64,000 nucleotides of DNA from Polaribacter litorisediminis (GCF_019968605.1 NZ_CP082966.1:2965501-3029500); one strand, 5' to 3'; counted from the stretch's first letter, positions 8,176 through 17,653 are shown. Notes: generated from the letters alone by a model not told the origin. Translations and numbers: made by a program.

Positions 8176-10656
8176 ATGAAAAAACTTTCGTTCTATTTTT
8201 TATTTATAATCTTTTTTGCATCGTGTAATTCTACAAAACGTGTTGCAGATGGCGAGTTTATGTTAACAGAAAATATTATTAAGATTGATAGCGTAAAAAA
8301 GAAAGGATCAGAACTTCAAAAATATATCTTACAAAAAAGAAACCAACGTTTTCTAGGGCTTCCTTTAGGGCTCTATTTTCACAATATAGGAAATCGTAAT
8401 AAACCAAAAACAGTTACGGATTGGGCAAAAAAAAATCCAAGATCTTATCGGTTTATTAAAAAAATATTTTCAGAAAAACAGAGTATTGCCTATGCCAATT
8501 CTTTTATCAAATTAAATAAATTATTTTTAAAATACCCAGGTCCGGAAATCATCAGTAACAGGAAAATAAGAAAAACGACCGAAAATTTATGGGCCTACTA
8601 TAAAACACAAGGATATTTTAAATCTTCGGTAAGTGCTAAGATACATAGAGATTCTGCTCATAAAAAAGCAACAGTTACTTATTATATTCAGAAAGGAAAA
8701 CCAACTATTTTAGATACCATAAATATTAAAATAGAATCTACAGTTTTAGACTCTATTTATAAAAATTCTGGCTTAGAAACGTTATTAAAAACCAACGATC
8801 AGTATAAAGATCAAACCTTTAGAAACGAAGCAGGTAAAGTTGTAAAACTTTTTAGAAATAATGGTATTTATCATTTTTCAGAATCTGCCTTAGGCTTTTA
8901 TGTAGATTCTACCAGAACAGATTATAAAACCAATGTAAATTTTATAATGGCGGCAAATAGATTATTAGAAGAAGACGGACGCTATATAGAAAAGCCTTTT
9001 AAAGTACATACCATAAAAGAAGTAAATGTTATTACCGATTATTCTTTTACAAGAAAAGATGAAGAAATCAAAGAATCAACCTCCTATAAAGACATTAACT
9101 TTGTGTCTTATAATACACTAAAATATAACCCGAAATATTTATCGGAATCTATTTTTCTGAAGCCTGGAGAAGTCTATAAAGATACTTTGATAAATTTAAC
9201 AAGAACTCATTTAAAATCTTTACAAAATTTTAAATCTACCAATATAAAATTTACACAGATAGCTGGTACGGACAATGAATTAAAAATGGATGTGTATCTA
9301 TCTCCATTAAAAAAATATACGTTAATTACAGAAACAGAATTAACACACTCTAATGTTCGTAATTTTGGTATTTCTGGTAAATTTTCTATTACCGATAGAA
9401 ATGCTTTTAAAGGTGCAGAACTATTAAAATTATCTTTTTTAGGCTCTTGGTTTAATGCCAATACGGGTCCTGGTTGGGAAATTGGGGCAGATACCTCTTT
9501 AGAAATACCTAGATTTGTAGCTCCTTTTGGCTTAAGCAAATTTGTACCGAAAAGAATGTCGCCAAGAACACTGTTTTCTTTAGGATCTAGTTTTCAAAAA
9601 AATATTGGTTTAGATAGACAGACTTTTACCATTTTAACCGATTATAAATGGCAATATAACCCCAGAAAAACCATTCAATTAGAAATTTTAAACACTCAGT
9701 ATATACAAAACTTAAATGTGAGTAGTTTTTTTAACATTTATAATTCTGAATATGAAAGTTTAAATAATGTTGCCAAAGTATTTTACAATGATAGTAATAG
9801 AGCACTAAATCTTCCGGAAGAAGCAATTTCTTTTATGAATAGCTTAGCAGATAATACAAGCTTTAAAAACTCTAACCCAGAAGAATATAATATAAGTTTA
9901 AACATTTTAAACCGGTACAATATCATTACTTCAGATTTTTTAATTCCTACCATTGCCTATACTTTTACGTATAATAATCAAATGGATTTTAAAGATAATG
10001 ATTTCTCTTTTTTTAGAATTAGAGTTGCCAATTCTGGAAATATTTTAGGCTTATTATCTAGCAAGGAAAACGAAAATAATAAAAAAACATTTTTAAGAAT
10101 TCCTATAGCTCAATATTTTAAAACCGATATTGAATACAAAAAGTTTTGGGACATTGGTAACAACGCAGTATTTGGTTTAAGAACATTTTTAGGTGCCATT
10201 ATAACCTATGATAATTCTGATGTACCGTTTACTAAAAGTTATTTTGCTGGTGGTTCTAATGATATTAGAGCTTGGCAAACTTATGAATTAGGGCCAGGAA
10301 GCAGAAATTCTGGCTTAGAGTTTAATGTTGGTAACTTTAAATTTTTAACCAGCATAGAATACCGATTTGATGTTGTTAGCAAATTAAAAGGAGCCTTATT
10401 TATTGATGCTGGAAATATCTGGGATATTTCTGGATCTAGTTTTGTAGAAGATGAAGCTAAATTTAGTGGTTTTTCTTCCTTGCAAAATATAGCTGTAGGA
10501 TCTGGCTTTGGAACAAGATTAGATTTTAATTTTTTAATTTTACGTTTTGATGTTGGCTTTAAAACCTATGAACCTTATTTAAATGGAAGCAAATGGTTTA
10601 AAAATTATAATTTTAATGCTGCCGTTTATAACATCGGAATTAACTATCCTTTTTAA
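8176..10656 (+). CDS. tamL: TamL, BamA-like outer-membrane assembly lipoprotein
   Basis: An 826-residue outer-membrane lipoprotein of the Omp85/BamA superfamily, the Bacteroidota TamL type, thought to work with TamB in moving or inserting proteins into the outer membrane. The start at 8176 gives MKKLSFYFLFIIFFASCNSTKRV with lipobox Cys; the upstream TTG at 8110 would bury it. The next region (about 25-420) has POTRA-like repeats such as TVTYYIQKGKPTILDTINI. The C-terminal half is a 16-strand-type barrel with GGSNDIRAWQTYELGPGS, the family's conserved lid-lock (xRGx-like) region, and ends with a hydrophobic strand and terminal Phe. TATTTTTG at 8145-8152 could be its -7 box, with no good TTG partner. 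Confidence 0.88.
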   Translation: MKKLSFYFLFIIFFASCNSTKRVADGEFMLTENIIKIDSVKKKGSELQKYILQKRNQRFLGLPLGLYFHNIGNRNKPKTVTDWAKKNPRSYRFIKKIFSEKQSIAYANSFIKLNKLFLKYPGPEIISNRKIRKTTENLWAYYKTQGYFKSSVSAKIHRDSAHKKATVTYYIQKGKPTILDTINIKIESTVLDSIYKNSGLETLLKTNDQYKDQTFRNEAGKVVKLFRNNGIYHFSESALGFYVDSTRTDYKTNVNFIMAANRLLEEDGRYIEKPFKVHTIKEVNVITDYSFTRKDEEIKESTSYKDINFVSYNTLKYNPKYLSESIFLKPGEVYKDTLINLTRTHLKSLQNFKSTNIKFTQIAGTDNELKMDVYLSPLKKYTLITETELTHSNVRNFGISGKFSITDRNAFKGAELLKLSFLGSWFNANTGPGWEIGADTSLEIPRFVAPFGLSKFVPKRMSPRTLFSLGSSFQKNIGLDRQTFTILTDYKWQYNPRKTIQLEILNTQYIQNLNVSSFFNIYNSEYESLNNVAKVFYNDSNRALNLPEEAISFMNSLADNTSFKNSNPEEYNISLNILNRYNIITSDFLIPTIAYTFTYNNQMDFKDNDFSFFRIRVANSGNILGLLSSKENENNKKTFLRIPIAQYFKTDIEYKKFWDIGNNAVFGLRTFLGAIITYDNSDVPFTKSYFAGGSNDIRAWQTYELGPGSRNSGLEFNVGNFKFLTSIEYRFDVVSKLKGALFIDAGNIWDISGSSFVEDEAKFSGFSSLQNIAVGSGFGTRLDFNFLILRFDVGFKTYEPYLNGSKWFKNYNFNAAVYNIGINYPF

Positions 10657-10704
10657 TAAAAACGACCTTTAAACGCTATAACGTTTTCGTCAATTAATTG
10701 ATAT

Positions 10705-10740
10705 TTGGCGCTTTTAATCTACTATTTTTTAGTATTTTTG
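10705..10740 (+). promoter_or_regulatory. Candidate promoter of fbaA
   Basis: TTG at 10705-10707 and a perfect -7 box TATTTTTG at 10733-10740, 30 bases before the ATG. The 25-base spacing is longer than the usual 17-23. Confidence 0.5.
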
Positions 10741-10769
10741 ACAAGAAATTATATCTAAAAAACATAAAG

Positions 10770-11837
10770 ATGAGTCATAACATAAAACCTGGTGTAGCAA
10801 CAGGAAAAGAAGTTCAAGAAATTTTTAAATTAGCTAAAGAAAAAGGATTTGCTTTACCAGCAGTAAATGTTATTGGTTCTAATACAATTAATGGTGTTTT
10901 AGAAACGGCAAGAGATTTAAACGCGCCCGTAATTATTCAATTCTCTAACGGAGGAGCTCAGTTTAATGCAGGAAAAGGTTTGTCTAACGAAAATGAAAAA
11001 GCAGCCATTGCGGGTGCCATTGCGGGTGCAAAACATATTCATGAATTGTCTGTTGCTTATGGTGTTCCTGTAATTTTGCATACAGACCATTGTGCCAAAA
11101 AATTATTACCTTGGATTGATGGCTTATTAGATGCCTCAGAAAAGCATTTTGCTGAAACTGGTAAACCTTTATATAGTTCTCACATGATAGATTTATCTGA
11201 AGAACCTTTAGAAGAAAATATTGAGATCTGTAAAACCTATTTGGCTAGAATGAGCAAAATGGGTATGACTTTAGAGATTGAGTTAGGGATTACTGGTGGT
11301 GAAGAAGATGGTGTAGATAATTCTGATGTTGATGTTTCTAAATTATATACACAACCTGAAGAAGTTGCTTATGCTTATGAAGAATTATTAAAAGTGTCGC
11401 CACAATTTACCATTGCAGCAGCTTTTGGAAACGTTCATGGAGTTTATAAACCAGGAAATGTAAAATTAACACCAAAAATTTTAAAGAACTCTCAGGAGTT
11501 TATCACAAAAAAATATGGCGTTGAAGAAAATCATATCGATTTTGTATTTCATGGCGGTTCAGGATCTACTTTAGAAGAAATTAGAGAATCAATTGGTTAT
11601 GGAGTTATCAAAATGAATATCGATACAGACATGCAGTTTGCTTTTACAGAAGGTATTCGTGATTATATGCAAGAAAAAGCAGCTTATTTAGCAACTCAAA
11701 TCGGGAATCCTGATGGTGCTGATCAACCAAACAAAAAATACTACGATCCAAGAAAGTGGTTGCGTTTAGGTGAAGAAACTTTTAAAGCTCGTTTAAAACA
11801 AGCTTTTGCAGACTTAAATAACGTAGATACTTTATAA
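10770..11837 (+). CDS. fbaA: Class II fructose-bisphosphate aldolase
   Basis: Cleaves and forms fructose 1,6-bisphosphate from dihydroxyacetone phosphate and glyceraldehyde 3-phosphate in glycolysis and gluconeogenesis. The protein is 355 residues from the ATG at 10770 (MSHNIKPGVATGKEV), the length of the E. coli-like class IIA enzymes. Zinc-site and active-site signatures are VILHTDHCAKKLLPW, ELGITGGEEDG, AAFGNVHGVYKPGNVKL and FVFHGGSGS, then IKMNIDTDMQ for phosphate binding. An upstream in-frame TTG at 10698 lies in the promoter and is not used. A terminator follows. The identification is secure. Confidence 0.97.
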   Translation: MSHNIKPGVATGKEVQEIFKLAKEKGFALPAVNVIGSNTINGVLETARDLNAPVIIQFSNGGAQFNAGKGLSNENEKAAIAGAIAGAKHIHELSVAYGVPVILHTDHCAKKLLPWIDGLLDASEKHFAETGKPLYSSHMIDLSEEPLEENIEICKTYLARMSKMGMTLEIELGITGGEEDGVDNSDVDVSKLYTQPEEVAYAYEELLKVSPQFTIAAAFGNVHGVYKPGNVKLTPKILKNSQEFITKKYGVEENHIDFVFHGGSGSTLEEIRESIGYGVIKMNIDTDMQFAFTEGIRDYMQEKAAYLATQIGNPDGADQPNKKYYDPRKWLRLGEETFKARLKQAFADLNNVDTL

Positions 11838-11856
11838 CAATTTTTATAATTAAACA

Positions 11857-11896
11857 GAAAAAGCATTTTGACATATATTCAAAGTGCTTTTTTTTT
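11857..11896 (+). terminator. Intrinsic terminator of fbaA
   Basis: AAAAAGCATTTTGA pairs with TCAAAGTGCTTTTT (one mismatch) around a short loop, followed by a long T-run. Confidence 0.88.
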
Positions 11897-11957
11897 GATT
11901 TAAAATCGCCTCAAAAAAGAATCAATCAAAGGAAATTAAAAGTTCATAAAAATCTTT

Positions 11958-11965
11958 TACATTTG
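11958..11965 (+). promoter_or_regulatory. Candidate -7 box of accD
   Basis: TACATTTG fits TAnnTTTG exactly and lies 63 bases before the accD start; no TTG is found at the usual distance upstream. Confidence 0.45.
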
Positions 11966-12028
11966 TAACCTACTTTCTTACAAGAAGAATGATAAAAAAT
12001 ATTCAACAATAAATAAAACAAACTATCT

Positions 12029-12886
12029 ATGGCTTGGTTTAAAAGAACTGATAAAGGAATACAAACTGCTACAGAAGATAAAAAAGACACTCCAAAAGGC
12101 CTTTGGTATAAAACGCCTAGCGGCAAGGTAATCGATACTGAAGAACTCAAAAAAAACTTATATGTAAGTCCAGAAGACGGCTATCATGTAAGAATTGGTA
12201 GCAAAGAGTATTTTGAATTATTTTTTGATGACAATAAATTTAAAGAATTAAATGAGACTTTAACCTCTAAAGATCCTTTAAAATTTGAAGACACAAAAAA
12301 ATACCCAGATAGATTAAAAGCTGCTCAAGAAAAAACCAAATTAAAAGATGCTGTAAGAACCGCTGTTGGTAAATCGTTAGGTAAAGATTTAGTAATTGCT
12401 GCTATGGATTTTGCCTTTATCGGTGGGTCTATGGGTTCTGTAGTAGGTGAAAAAATTGCGCGTGCCATCAATTATTCTATAGAAAATAAGATCCCATTTT
12501 TAATGATCTCAAAATCTGGTGGAGCAAGAATGATGGAAGCATCACTTTCTTTAATGCAACTAGTAAAAACATCGGCAAAATTAGCGCAATTAGCAGAAGT
12601 TAAAATTCCTTATATTTCTTTGTGTACAGACCCAACAACGGGTGGTACCACTGCTTCTTATGCCATGTTAGGTGATATTAATATTGCAGAACCCAATGCG
12701 TTAATTGCTTTTGCCGGACCAAGAGTTGTAAAAGATACCACTGGAAAAGAATTACCAGAAGGGTTTCAAAAATCTGAATTTGTCTTAGAGCATGGCTTCT
12801 TAGATGCTATTTATGAGCGGAAAGATTTAAAAAAACAAGTAAATTTATATATCGATTTAATACAGAATTTACCTGTTAGAAATTAA
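12029..12886 (+). CDS. accD: Acetyl-CoA carboxylase carboxyltransferase beta subunit
   Basis: Beta half of the carboxyltransferase that moves CO2 from biotin-BCCP to acetyl-CoA to make malonyl-CoA for fatty acid synthesis; works with AccA. The 285-residue protein has the crotonase-fold core: [53 protein letters not shown] and [12 protein letters not shown]. In the usual AccD the N-terminal region (about residues 25-55 here) is a four-cysteine zinc ribbon. Here it reads [13 protein letters not shown]...[14 protein letters not shown] and contains no cysteine, so the zinc site is gone while the fold-level sequence remains. It ends at a bidirectional terminator shared with the convergent thioredoxin-like gene. 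Confidence 0.96.
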   Translation: MAWFKRTDKGIQTATEDKKDTPKGLWYKTPSGKVIDTEELKKNLYVSPEDGYHVRIGSKEYFELFFDDNKFKELNETLTSKDPLKFEDTKKYPDRLKAAQEKTKLKDAVRTAVGKSLGKDLVIAAMDFAFIGGSMGSVVGEKIARAINYSIENKIPFLMISKSGGARMMEASLSLMQLVKTSAKLAQLAEVKIPYISLCTDPTTGGTTASYAMLGDINIAEPNALIAFAGPRVVKDTTGKELPEGFQKSEFVLEHGFLDAIYERKDLKKQVNLYIDLIQNLPVRN

Positions 12887-12914
12887 AAAAAGCCAGCTTT
12901 ATGCTGGCTTTTTT
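12885..12914. terminator. Bidirectional terminator between accD and the TlpA-like gene
   Basis: AAAAAAAGCCAGC and GCTGGCTTTTTT flank a five-base loop; A-run on one side and T-run on the other allow use on both strands. Confidence 0.88.
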
Positions 12915-13731
12915 ACTCATTTAAAAGTCTTTCTATTTCACTCTCTAGTTTATATAAAAAAACATCCTTATCACTAATACTCAAACTACCATTAAATCGT
13001 ATTTTTCCATTTTTCAAAATTATGTTATGAGGGTATTTATTAAAATCTAACTGTCTTGGAATTGTGTCTGATGTTGCAAATAATTTAGGAAATTTATAAT
13101 TATATTTTTTTATCAACTTTTTAGCATAACCCAAAGTATCATTTCTTATTGGAATGTTTACCGCATAAAAAAGAACATTTGAGTTATTTTTATAACTTAA
13201 ATATTTTTTCTCAAAATCAGGAAATTTTTCAAAACAAACACCACAATTTGTTGTCCAAAAATCTAAAACTATAACTTTATCTTGGATTGTATCTATTCTA
13301 ATTTTACTGTTAGTATAAACTAGTTCCATTTTTGGCGACTTAATAATTTTTCTAGCTCCGTAATTTTCTGTAACATACCAAAGATTATTAAATGCATATA
13401 ATCCAACAAATACTAATGTTATTGAATAAATTATTTTAAAAATAGCTAGTTTACGTTTTAAATAATACCCAAATAAAAAAGTTAATGGGGTAAATATTAA
13501 ATAAATAATTACATTATTTATTTTACTATCTGGTAAAAATAAATGAATAATCCATATTGTTGTCAAAGGTAAAAATGAAGCTAAAACATCTTTGTAAGAT
13601 AAGAGCATACTTACTATAAAAGCACCTATCATAAAAATAGGAAATATAATTCTTTGCGTTTTCAAAAAGAAAACACAAAGAATATAAATCAAAATTGTAA
13701 TAGTGCCATTAAATATTATTTTTTTTAGCAC
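12913..13731 (-). CDS. Membrane-anchored TlpA-like thioredoxin
   Basis: A 272-residue protein with about four to five hydrophobic segments in the first 120 residues and a C-terminal thioredoxin-fold domain. The redox motif is CGVC at residues 163-166, within VIVLDFWTTNCGVCFEKF; the fold continues through FYAVNIP and the cis-Pro region FNKYPHNIIL. Such TlpA/ResA-type proteins handle thiols outside the cytoplasm. It starts 2 bases after the stop of the cysteine-rich lipoprotein gene, so the two are co-transcribed, and a role in forming or reducing that protein's disulfides is a reasonable inference. The membrane part does not match DsbD as far as I can see. Confidence 0.82.
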   Translation of the reverse strand: MLKKIIFNGTITILIYILCVFFLKTQRIIFPIFMIGAFIVSMLLSYKDVLASFLPLTTIWIIHLFLPDSKINNVIIYLIFTPLTFLFGYYLKRKLAIFKIIYSITLVFVGLYAFNNLWYVTENYGARKIIKSPKMELVYTNSKIRIDTIQDKVIVLDFWTTNCGVCFEKFPDFEKKYLSYKNNSNVLFYAVNIPIRNDTLGYAKKLIKKYNYKFPKLFATSDTIPRQLDFNKYPHNIILKNGKIRFNGSLSISDKDVFLYKLESEIERLLNE

Positions 13732-13733
13732 TT

Positions 13734-14411
13734 TTAATTAATTATTATATCACCTTTACAATAGCCATCACAAACGGTACTACCAAAAACACCACAATCA
13801 GTATTTGCTTTTTTACAAACATCAGGTTCACTACACGTATTATTCCAGCCAGGGCAACCACCATCATAATAACACGTGCATGTATCTGGCTCTCCAGAAA
13901 TCTTTTGTGCTGTAATATTAGATCGAACATTAGCTTTCAAATCCGCAATAGTAAAAAAAGTTAAATATATGAATTCTGAGCTCCAATTAAATTCTTTTGC
14001 TCCAATCATTACTTGGTCATACATTTCGTTAGAAAAATCTTTAGATGTTGGAACTTCATAATTAATTTTTTTAAAGGCTTGTTCAAACCATTTTAAATAT
14101 GCTGTTTCTTCTTCAGGTAACTTTAAATTCAAAATATAATTTATTTTTTCTTGCCAAATTAATTTTCTTTTTTTTGCTGGCAAGGCTTGAAGTATTGCTC
14201 TTTGTTTTGCAATAGAAAATTTCTTTATATCTTTTCTATTGTAAGTCAAAATTTGTTTTTTATTTTCTTTTACCCACCGGTTTATTTCATCATCATGTGA
14301 AAATTCATGAATTTCATTATCACTACAATTGATGAATAAAACTGTTAAAAATAAAATTAAGCATGTTGAATAAAAATTTTTTTTCGTAATAAAATAATTT
14401 AAATTAATCAT
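13734..14411 (-). CDS. Fulvocin C-related cysteine-rich lipoprotein
   Basis: A 225-residue lipoprotein: transmembrane-type signal and lipobox FINC (Cys29). The middle (about 40-170) is helical and polar with no recognised motif. The last 50 residues hold eight cysteines at 178, 180, 186, 193, 199, 206, 214 and 218, beginning DTCTCYYDGGCPGWNNTC. From memory, this spacing (CxC...CP...C...C...CG...C..C) is that of fulvocin C, a secreted Myxococcus bacteriocin, and database entries call such proteins bacteriocin fulvocin C-related. Whether the tail is released as a toxin is unknown. The downstream gene encodes a thioredoxin-like protein, consistent with a disulfide-rich product. Confidence 0.75.
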   Translation of the reverse strand: MINLNYFITKKNFYSTCLILFLTVLFINCSDNEIHEFSHDDEINRWVKENKKQILTYNRKDIKKFSIAKQRAILQALPAKKRKLIWQEKINYILNLKLPEEETAYLKWFEQAFKKINYEVPTSKDFSNEMYDQVMIGAKEFNWSSEFIYLTFFTIADLKANVRSNITAQKISGEPDTCTCYYDGGCPGWNNTCSEPDVCKKANTDCGVFGSTVCDGYCKGDIIIN

Positions 14412-14443
14412 ATGTGTTAAACTTCATAGCTAAGAAGAACACG

Positions 14444-14467
14444 ATAATAATAATAATAATAATAATA
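14444..14467. repeat. ATA trinucleotide microsatellite, eight units
   Basis: Eight perfect ATA units in the 154-base gap between the divergent fulvocin-like gene and rpsO, about 33 bases upstream of the fulvocin-like start codon. Copy-number change here could alter expression of that gene; this is inference. Confidence 0.9.
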
Positions 14468-14502
14468 CTACAATCAAAATAAATCATTTTAAAAAATAAT
14501 AG

Positions 14503-14510
14503 TATCTTTG
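14503..14510 (+). promoter_or_regulatory. Candidate -7 box of rpsO
   Basis: TATCTTTG matches TAnnTTTG and lies 56 bases before the rpsO ATG; the -33 position is AT-rich without a TTG. Confidence 0.55.
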
Positions 14511-14565
14511 CACCCTCAATGAACACTTCATTGAACTACATAAAAATCATTTAAATAATATTGGC

Positions 14566-14835
14566 ATGTACTTAACTAAAGAAGTAAAAGAAAGTTTATT
14601 CGAAAAACACGGTAAAGGAAAAAACGATACCGGTTCTTCAGAAGGACAAATCGCGTTATTTACGCACAGAATTAACCATTTAACAGAGCACTTAAAAAGA
14701 AATCGTAAAGATTATAATACAGAGCGTTCTCTAGTAATGATGGTAGGTAAACGTAGAAGTTTATTAGATTATCTAAAGAAAACTGAGATCAACAGATACC
14801 GTGCGATTATCAAAGAATTAGGAATTAGAAAATAA
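14566..14835 (+). CDS. rpsO: 30S ribosomal protein S15
   Basis: A small-subunit protein that binds the 16S rRNA central domain and helps form bridge B4 with the 50S subunit. It is 89 residues, the standard length, with the family signatures GKGKNDTGSSEGQIALFTHRI, LTEHLKRNRKDYNTERSLV and VGKRRSLLDYLKK. It is followed by an intrinsic terminator and then pnp, the same order as in many bacteria. The identification is secure. Confidence 0.98.
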   Translation: MYLTKEVKESLFEKHGKGKNDTGSSEGQIALFTHRINHLTEHLKRNRKDYNTERSLVMMVGKRRSLLDYLKKTEINRYRAIIKELGIRK

Positions 14836-14842
14836 TTCTTAC

Positions 14843-14876
14843 AAAAAAGAGGGGCTATAAATGTTCCTCTTTTTTT
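14843..14876 (+). terminator. Intrinsic terminator of rpsO
   Basis: AAAAAGAGG pairs with CCTCTTTTT around a 12-base loop, followed by a T-run. Confidence 0.85.
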
Positions 14877-14890
14877 CTTGAAAAAAATTC

Positions 14891-15020
14891 TTGAAGCACT
14901 TTAGCTTCAAAAAATTAAAATTGTTATTCCCATGAATATGGGAATCTGAAAAATAAAAAATCTGATAGTAACTACATCAGCATCAATATAAAAAGTCAGA
15001 ATTACCAACAATAATTCTGT
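14891..15020 (+). promoter_or_regulatory. Three successive hairpins in the pnp leader
   Basis: Ahead of pnp are three simple hairpins: TTGAAGC/GCTTCAA (14891-14910), a perfect ATTCCCAT-GAAT-ATGGGAAT (14926-14945) and AGAATT/AATTCT (near 14998-15019). None is followed by a proper T-run, so they are not obvious terminators. PNPase genes in other bacteria are autoregulated through leader hairpins; a similar role here is inference. Confidence 0.4.
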
Positions 15021-15086
15021 ATTTCCATTGCAACAACAGACAACAACACAGCAACAATTAGTAATTAAAAATTAGCATTAAAATTT

Positions 15087-17339
15087 ATGATTCCAAAAGT
15101 ATTTAGAGAGGTTATAGACCTTGGTGATGGTAGAGAAATTTCTATCGAAACGGGAAAATTAGCAAAACAAGCCCACGGAAGTGTTGTTGTACAATCCGGA
15201 AAATGTATGATGTTGTGTACAGTAGTTTCCAATTATGAACAAAAAGATCTTGGTTTTTTACCATTAACGGTAGATTATAGAGAAAAATTTGCAGCGGCAG
15301 GTCGTTATCCTGGTGGTTTCTTTAAAAGAGAAGCAAGACCAAGTGATGGCGAAGTATTAACAATGCGTTTAGTAGACCGTGTTCTACGTCCGTTATTCCC
15401 CAAAGATTACACAGCAGAAACACAAGTAATGATTCAGTTAATGTCTCATGACGAAAACGTTATGCCAGATGCCATGGCAGGTTTAGCAGCATCTGCAGCG
15501 ATACAATTATCAGATTTTCCATTTGAATGTGCAATCTCTGAAGCAAGAGTTGGTCGTATCAATGGCGAATTTATCATCAACCCAACAAGAGCACAATTAG
15601 CAGAATCTGATATCGACATGATGATTGGTGCTTCCGCAGATTCTGTGATGATGGTGGAAGGTGAAATGGATGAAATTTCTGAAGAAGAAATGGCAGACGC
15701 TATTAAGTTTGCACACGAAGCTATTAAAATACAATGTGCTGCTCAATTAAGATTAGCTGAAGCATTTGGTAAAAAAGAAACTCGGGAATACGAAGCTGCC
15801 AGAGAAGATAAAGATTTAGAGCAAAAAGTGCATGACATGGCATACGATAAAGTATATGCTATCGCAGAAGCTGGATCTTCTAAACATGAAAGATCTGCTG
15901 CATTTAAAGAAATAAAAGAAAGCATTAAAGCTACTTTTTCTGAGGAAGAATTAGCAGAGTATGGTGGTTTAGTTTCTGAGTATTATCGTAAAGCCGAAAA
16001 AGCTGCCATTAGAGATTTAACCTTAAATGTCGGTTTGCGTTTAGATGGTCGTAAGACAGATGAAATTAGACCAATTTGGTGTGAAGTAGATTATTTACCA
16101 TCCGTGCATGGTTCGTCAATCTTTACTCGTGGAGAAACACAAGCTTTAGCTACCGTTACCTTAGGTACTTCTAGAGAAGCAAATAAAATAGACATGCCAT
16201 CTTACGAAGGTGAAGAAAATTTCTATTTACATTACAACTTCCCTCCTTTTTGTACAGGTGAAGCAAGACCAATTCGTGGAACATCTCGTAGAGAAGTTGG
16301 TCACGGTAATTTAGCGCAACGTGGTTTAAAAGGAATGATTCCTGATAATTGTCCCTATACCGTAAGAGTAGTTTCTGAAGTTTTAGAATCTAATGGTTCT
16401 TCTTCTATGGCAACTGTTTGTGCTGGTACAATGGCATTGATGGATGCAGGTGTACAAATGATAAGACCTGTTTCTGGTATTGCAATGGGATTAATTTCTG
16501 ATGCAGAATCTGGAAAATATGCCGTATTATCTGATATTTTAGGTGATGAAGATCACTTAGGAGATATGGATTTTAAAGTAACTGGTACTTCTGAAGGAAT
16601 TACTGCTTGCCAAATGGATATTAAAGTAAAAGGACTAAGCTACGAAATTTTAGTGAATGCACTAAAACAAGCGCGAGAAGGTCGTTTACATATTTTAGGA
16701 AAAATTACGGATACCATTTCTACTGCAAATGAAGATGTAAAAGAACATGCACCTAAAATGGTTAACAGACGTATACCGAATGATTTAATTGGTGCATTTA
16801 TTGGACCAGGAGGAAAACATATTCAAGAATTACAGAAAGAAACAGGAACTACGATCGTAATTACCGAAGACGCTGTTACCGAAGAAGGAATTATTGAAAT
16901 TCTAGGAACAGATCCGGCAGGAATTGAGACAGTAATTACCCGTATTGAGTCGATGCTTTTTAAACCTCAAGTAGGAAGCGCTTATGAAGTAAAAGTAATT
17001 AAAATGTTAGATTTTGGCGCTGTAGTAGAATATATGGAAGCACCAGGAAACGAAGTTTTATTACATGTTTCTGAGCTAGCTTGGGAACGCACTGAAAACG
17101 TTACTGATGTTGTAAATATGGGCGATATTTTTGATGTGAAGTATTTTGGTTTAGACCCAAGAACTCGTAAAGAAAAAGTTTCTCGTAAAGCATTGTTAAC
17201 AAAACCAGAAGGCTATGTAGCAAGACCACCAAGAGATGACAAACGTTCTGGCGGACGAGATAGCAGAGGAAGTAGAGATAATCGTGGACGTGATGATAGA
17301 AAACCAAGAGCACCAAGAACACCTAGGAAAGAAGAATAA
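15087..17339 (+). CDS. pnp: Polyribonucleotide nucleotidyltransferase (PNPase)
   Basis: Phosphorolytic 3'-5' exoribonuclease that degrades mRNA and can add tails. The 750-residue protein shows the two RNase PH domains: the first with [22 protein letters not shown], the second with [35 protein letters not shown] and the catalytic-site region ICG-like [23 protein letters not shown] domain follows ([21 protein letters not shown], about residue 567 on), then an S1 domain ([21 protein letters not shown]). The tail is rich in Arg, Asp and Gly ([20 protein letters not shown]), a disordered RNA-binding extension common in Bacteroidota. It has its own leader and a large terminator. Confidence 0.97.
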   Translation: MIPKVFREVIDLGDGREISIETGKLAKQAHGSVVVQSGKCMMLCTVVSNYEQKDLGFLPLTVDYREKFAAAGRYPGGFFKREARPSDGEVLTMRLVDRVLRPLFPKDYTAETQVMIQLMSHDENVMPDAMAGLAASAAIQLSDFPFECAISEARVGRINGEFIINPTRAQLAESDIDMMIGASADSVMMVEGEMDEISEEEMADAIKFAHEAIKIQCAAQLRLAEAFGKKETREYEAAREDKDLEQKVHDMAYDKVYAIAEAGSSKHERSAAFKEIKESIKATFSEEELAEYGGLVSEYYRKAEKAAIRDLTLNVGLRLDGRKTDEIRPIWCEVDYLPSVHGSSIFTRGETQALATVTLGTSREANKIDMPSYEGEENFYLHYNFPPFCTGEARPIRGTSRREVGHGNLAQRGLKGMIPDNCPYTVRVVSEVLESNGSSSMATVCAGTMALMDAGVQMIRPVSGIAMGLISDAESGKYAVLSDILGDEDHLGDMDFKVTGTSEGITACQMDIKVKGLSYEILVNALKQAREGRLHILGKITDTISTANEDVKEHAPKMVNRRIPNDLIGAFIGPGGKHIQELQKETGTTIVITEDAVTEEGIIEILGTDPAGIETVITRIESMLFKPQVGSAYEVKVIKMLDFGAVVEYMEAPGNEVLLHVSELAWERTENVTDVVNMGDIFDVKYFGLDPRTRKEKVSRKALLTKPEGYVARPPRDDKRSGGRDSRGSRDNRGRDDRKPRAPRTPRKEE

Positions 17340-17369
17340 TCTTTAATTTCTTTTTTAATTAAAATAACG

Positions 17370-17427
17370 AACCTGTTACGTATTTTGTACTGCATTCATT
17401 TCAGTATAAATACTTAACAGGTTTTTT
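17370..17427 (+). terminator. Large terminator hairpin after pnp
   Basis: AACCTGTTACGTATTT pairs with AAATACTTAACAGGTT (one mismatch) around an inner loop that can itself pair weakly, followed by a T-run. Confidence 0.8.
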
Positions 17428-17485
17428 AGTGTATTTATAATGTTCGGATGATTATTGGAGTGATTATTATTAAGCATACACTAGA

Positions 17486-17653
17486 ATTATACCAATTTAT
17501 ATGTATACTGCTGTGTACATAAATTTAATTCTTTTTTTATTCATTGAAATTAAAAAAGAATTAGCATAGCCCTTGGTACGGTCATTTTTTTAAATAAAAA
17601 GTAAGCGCAAAAGAAACGATTTATTACCACATTATATGCCTAAAATGGTATTA
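17486..17653 (+). repeat. 168-bp inverted repeat, left copy
   Basis: This stretch, starting ATTATACCAATTTATATG and ending CTAAAATGGTATTA, recurs in inverted orientation at 32489-32656 with the same length and roughly four fifths identity by eye. Shared blocks include TCATTGAAATTAAAAAA, AATAAAAAGTAAGCG and AAAGAAACGATTTATTA. Homology stops abruptly at both ends. It has no reading frame. It could be a dispersed MITE-like repeat or the boundary of the island between the two copies. Confidence 0.85.
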
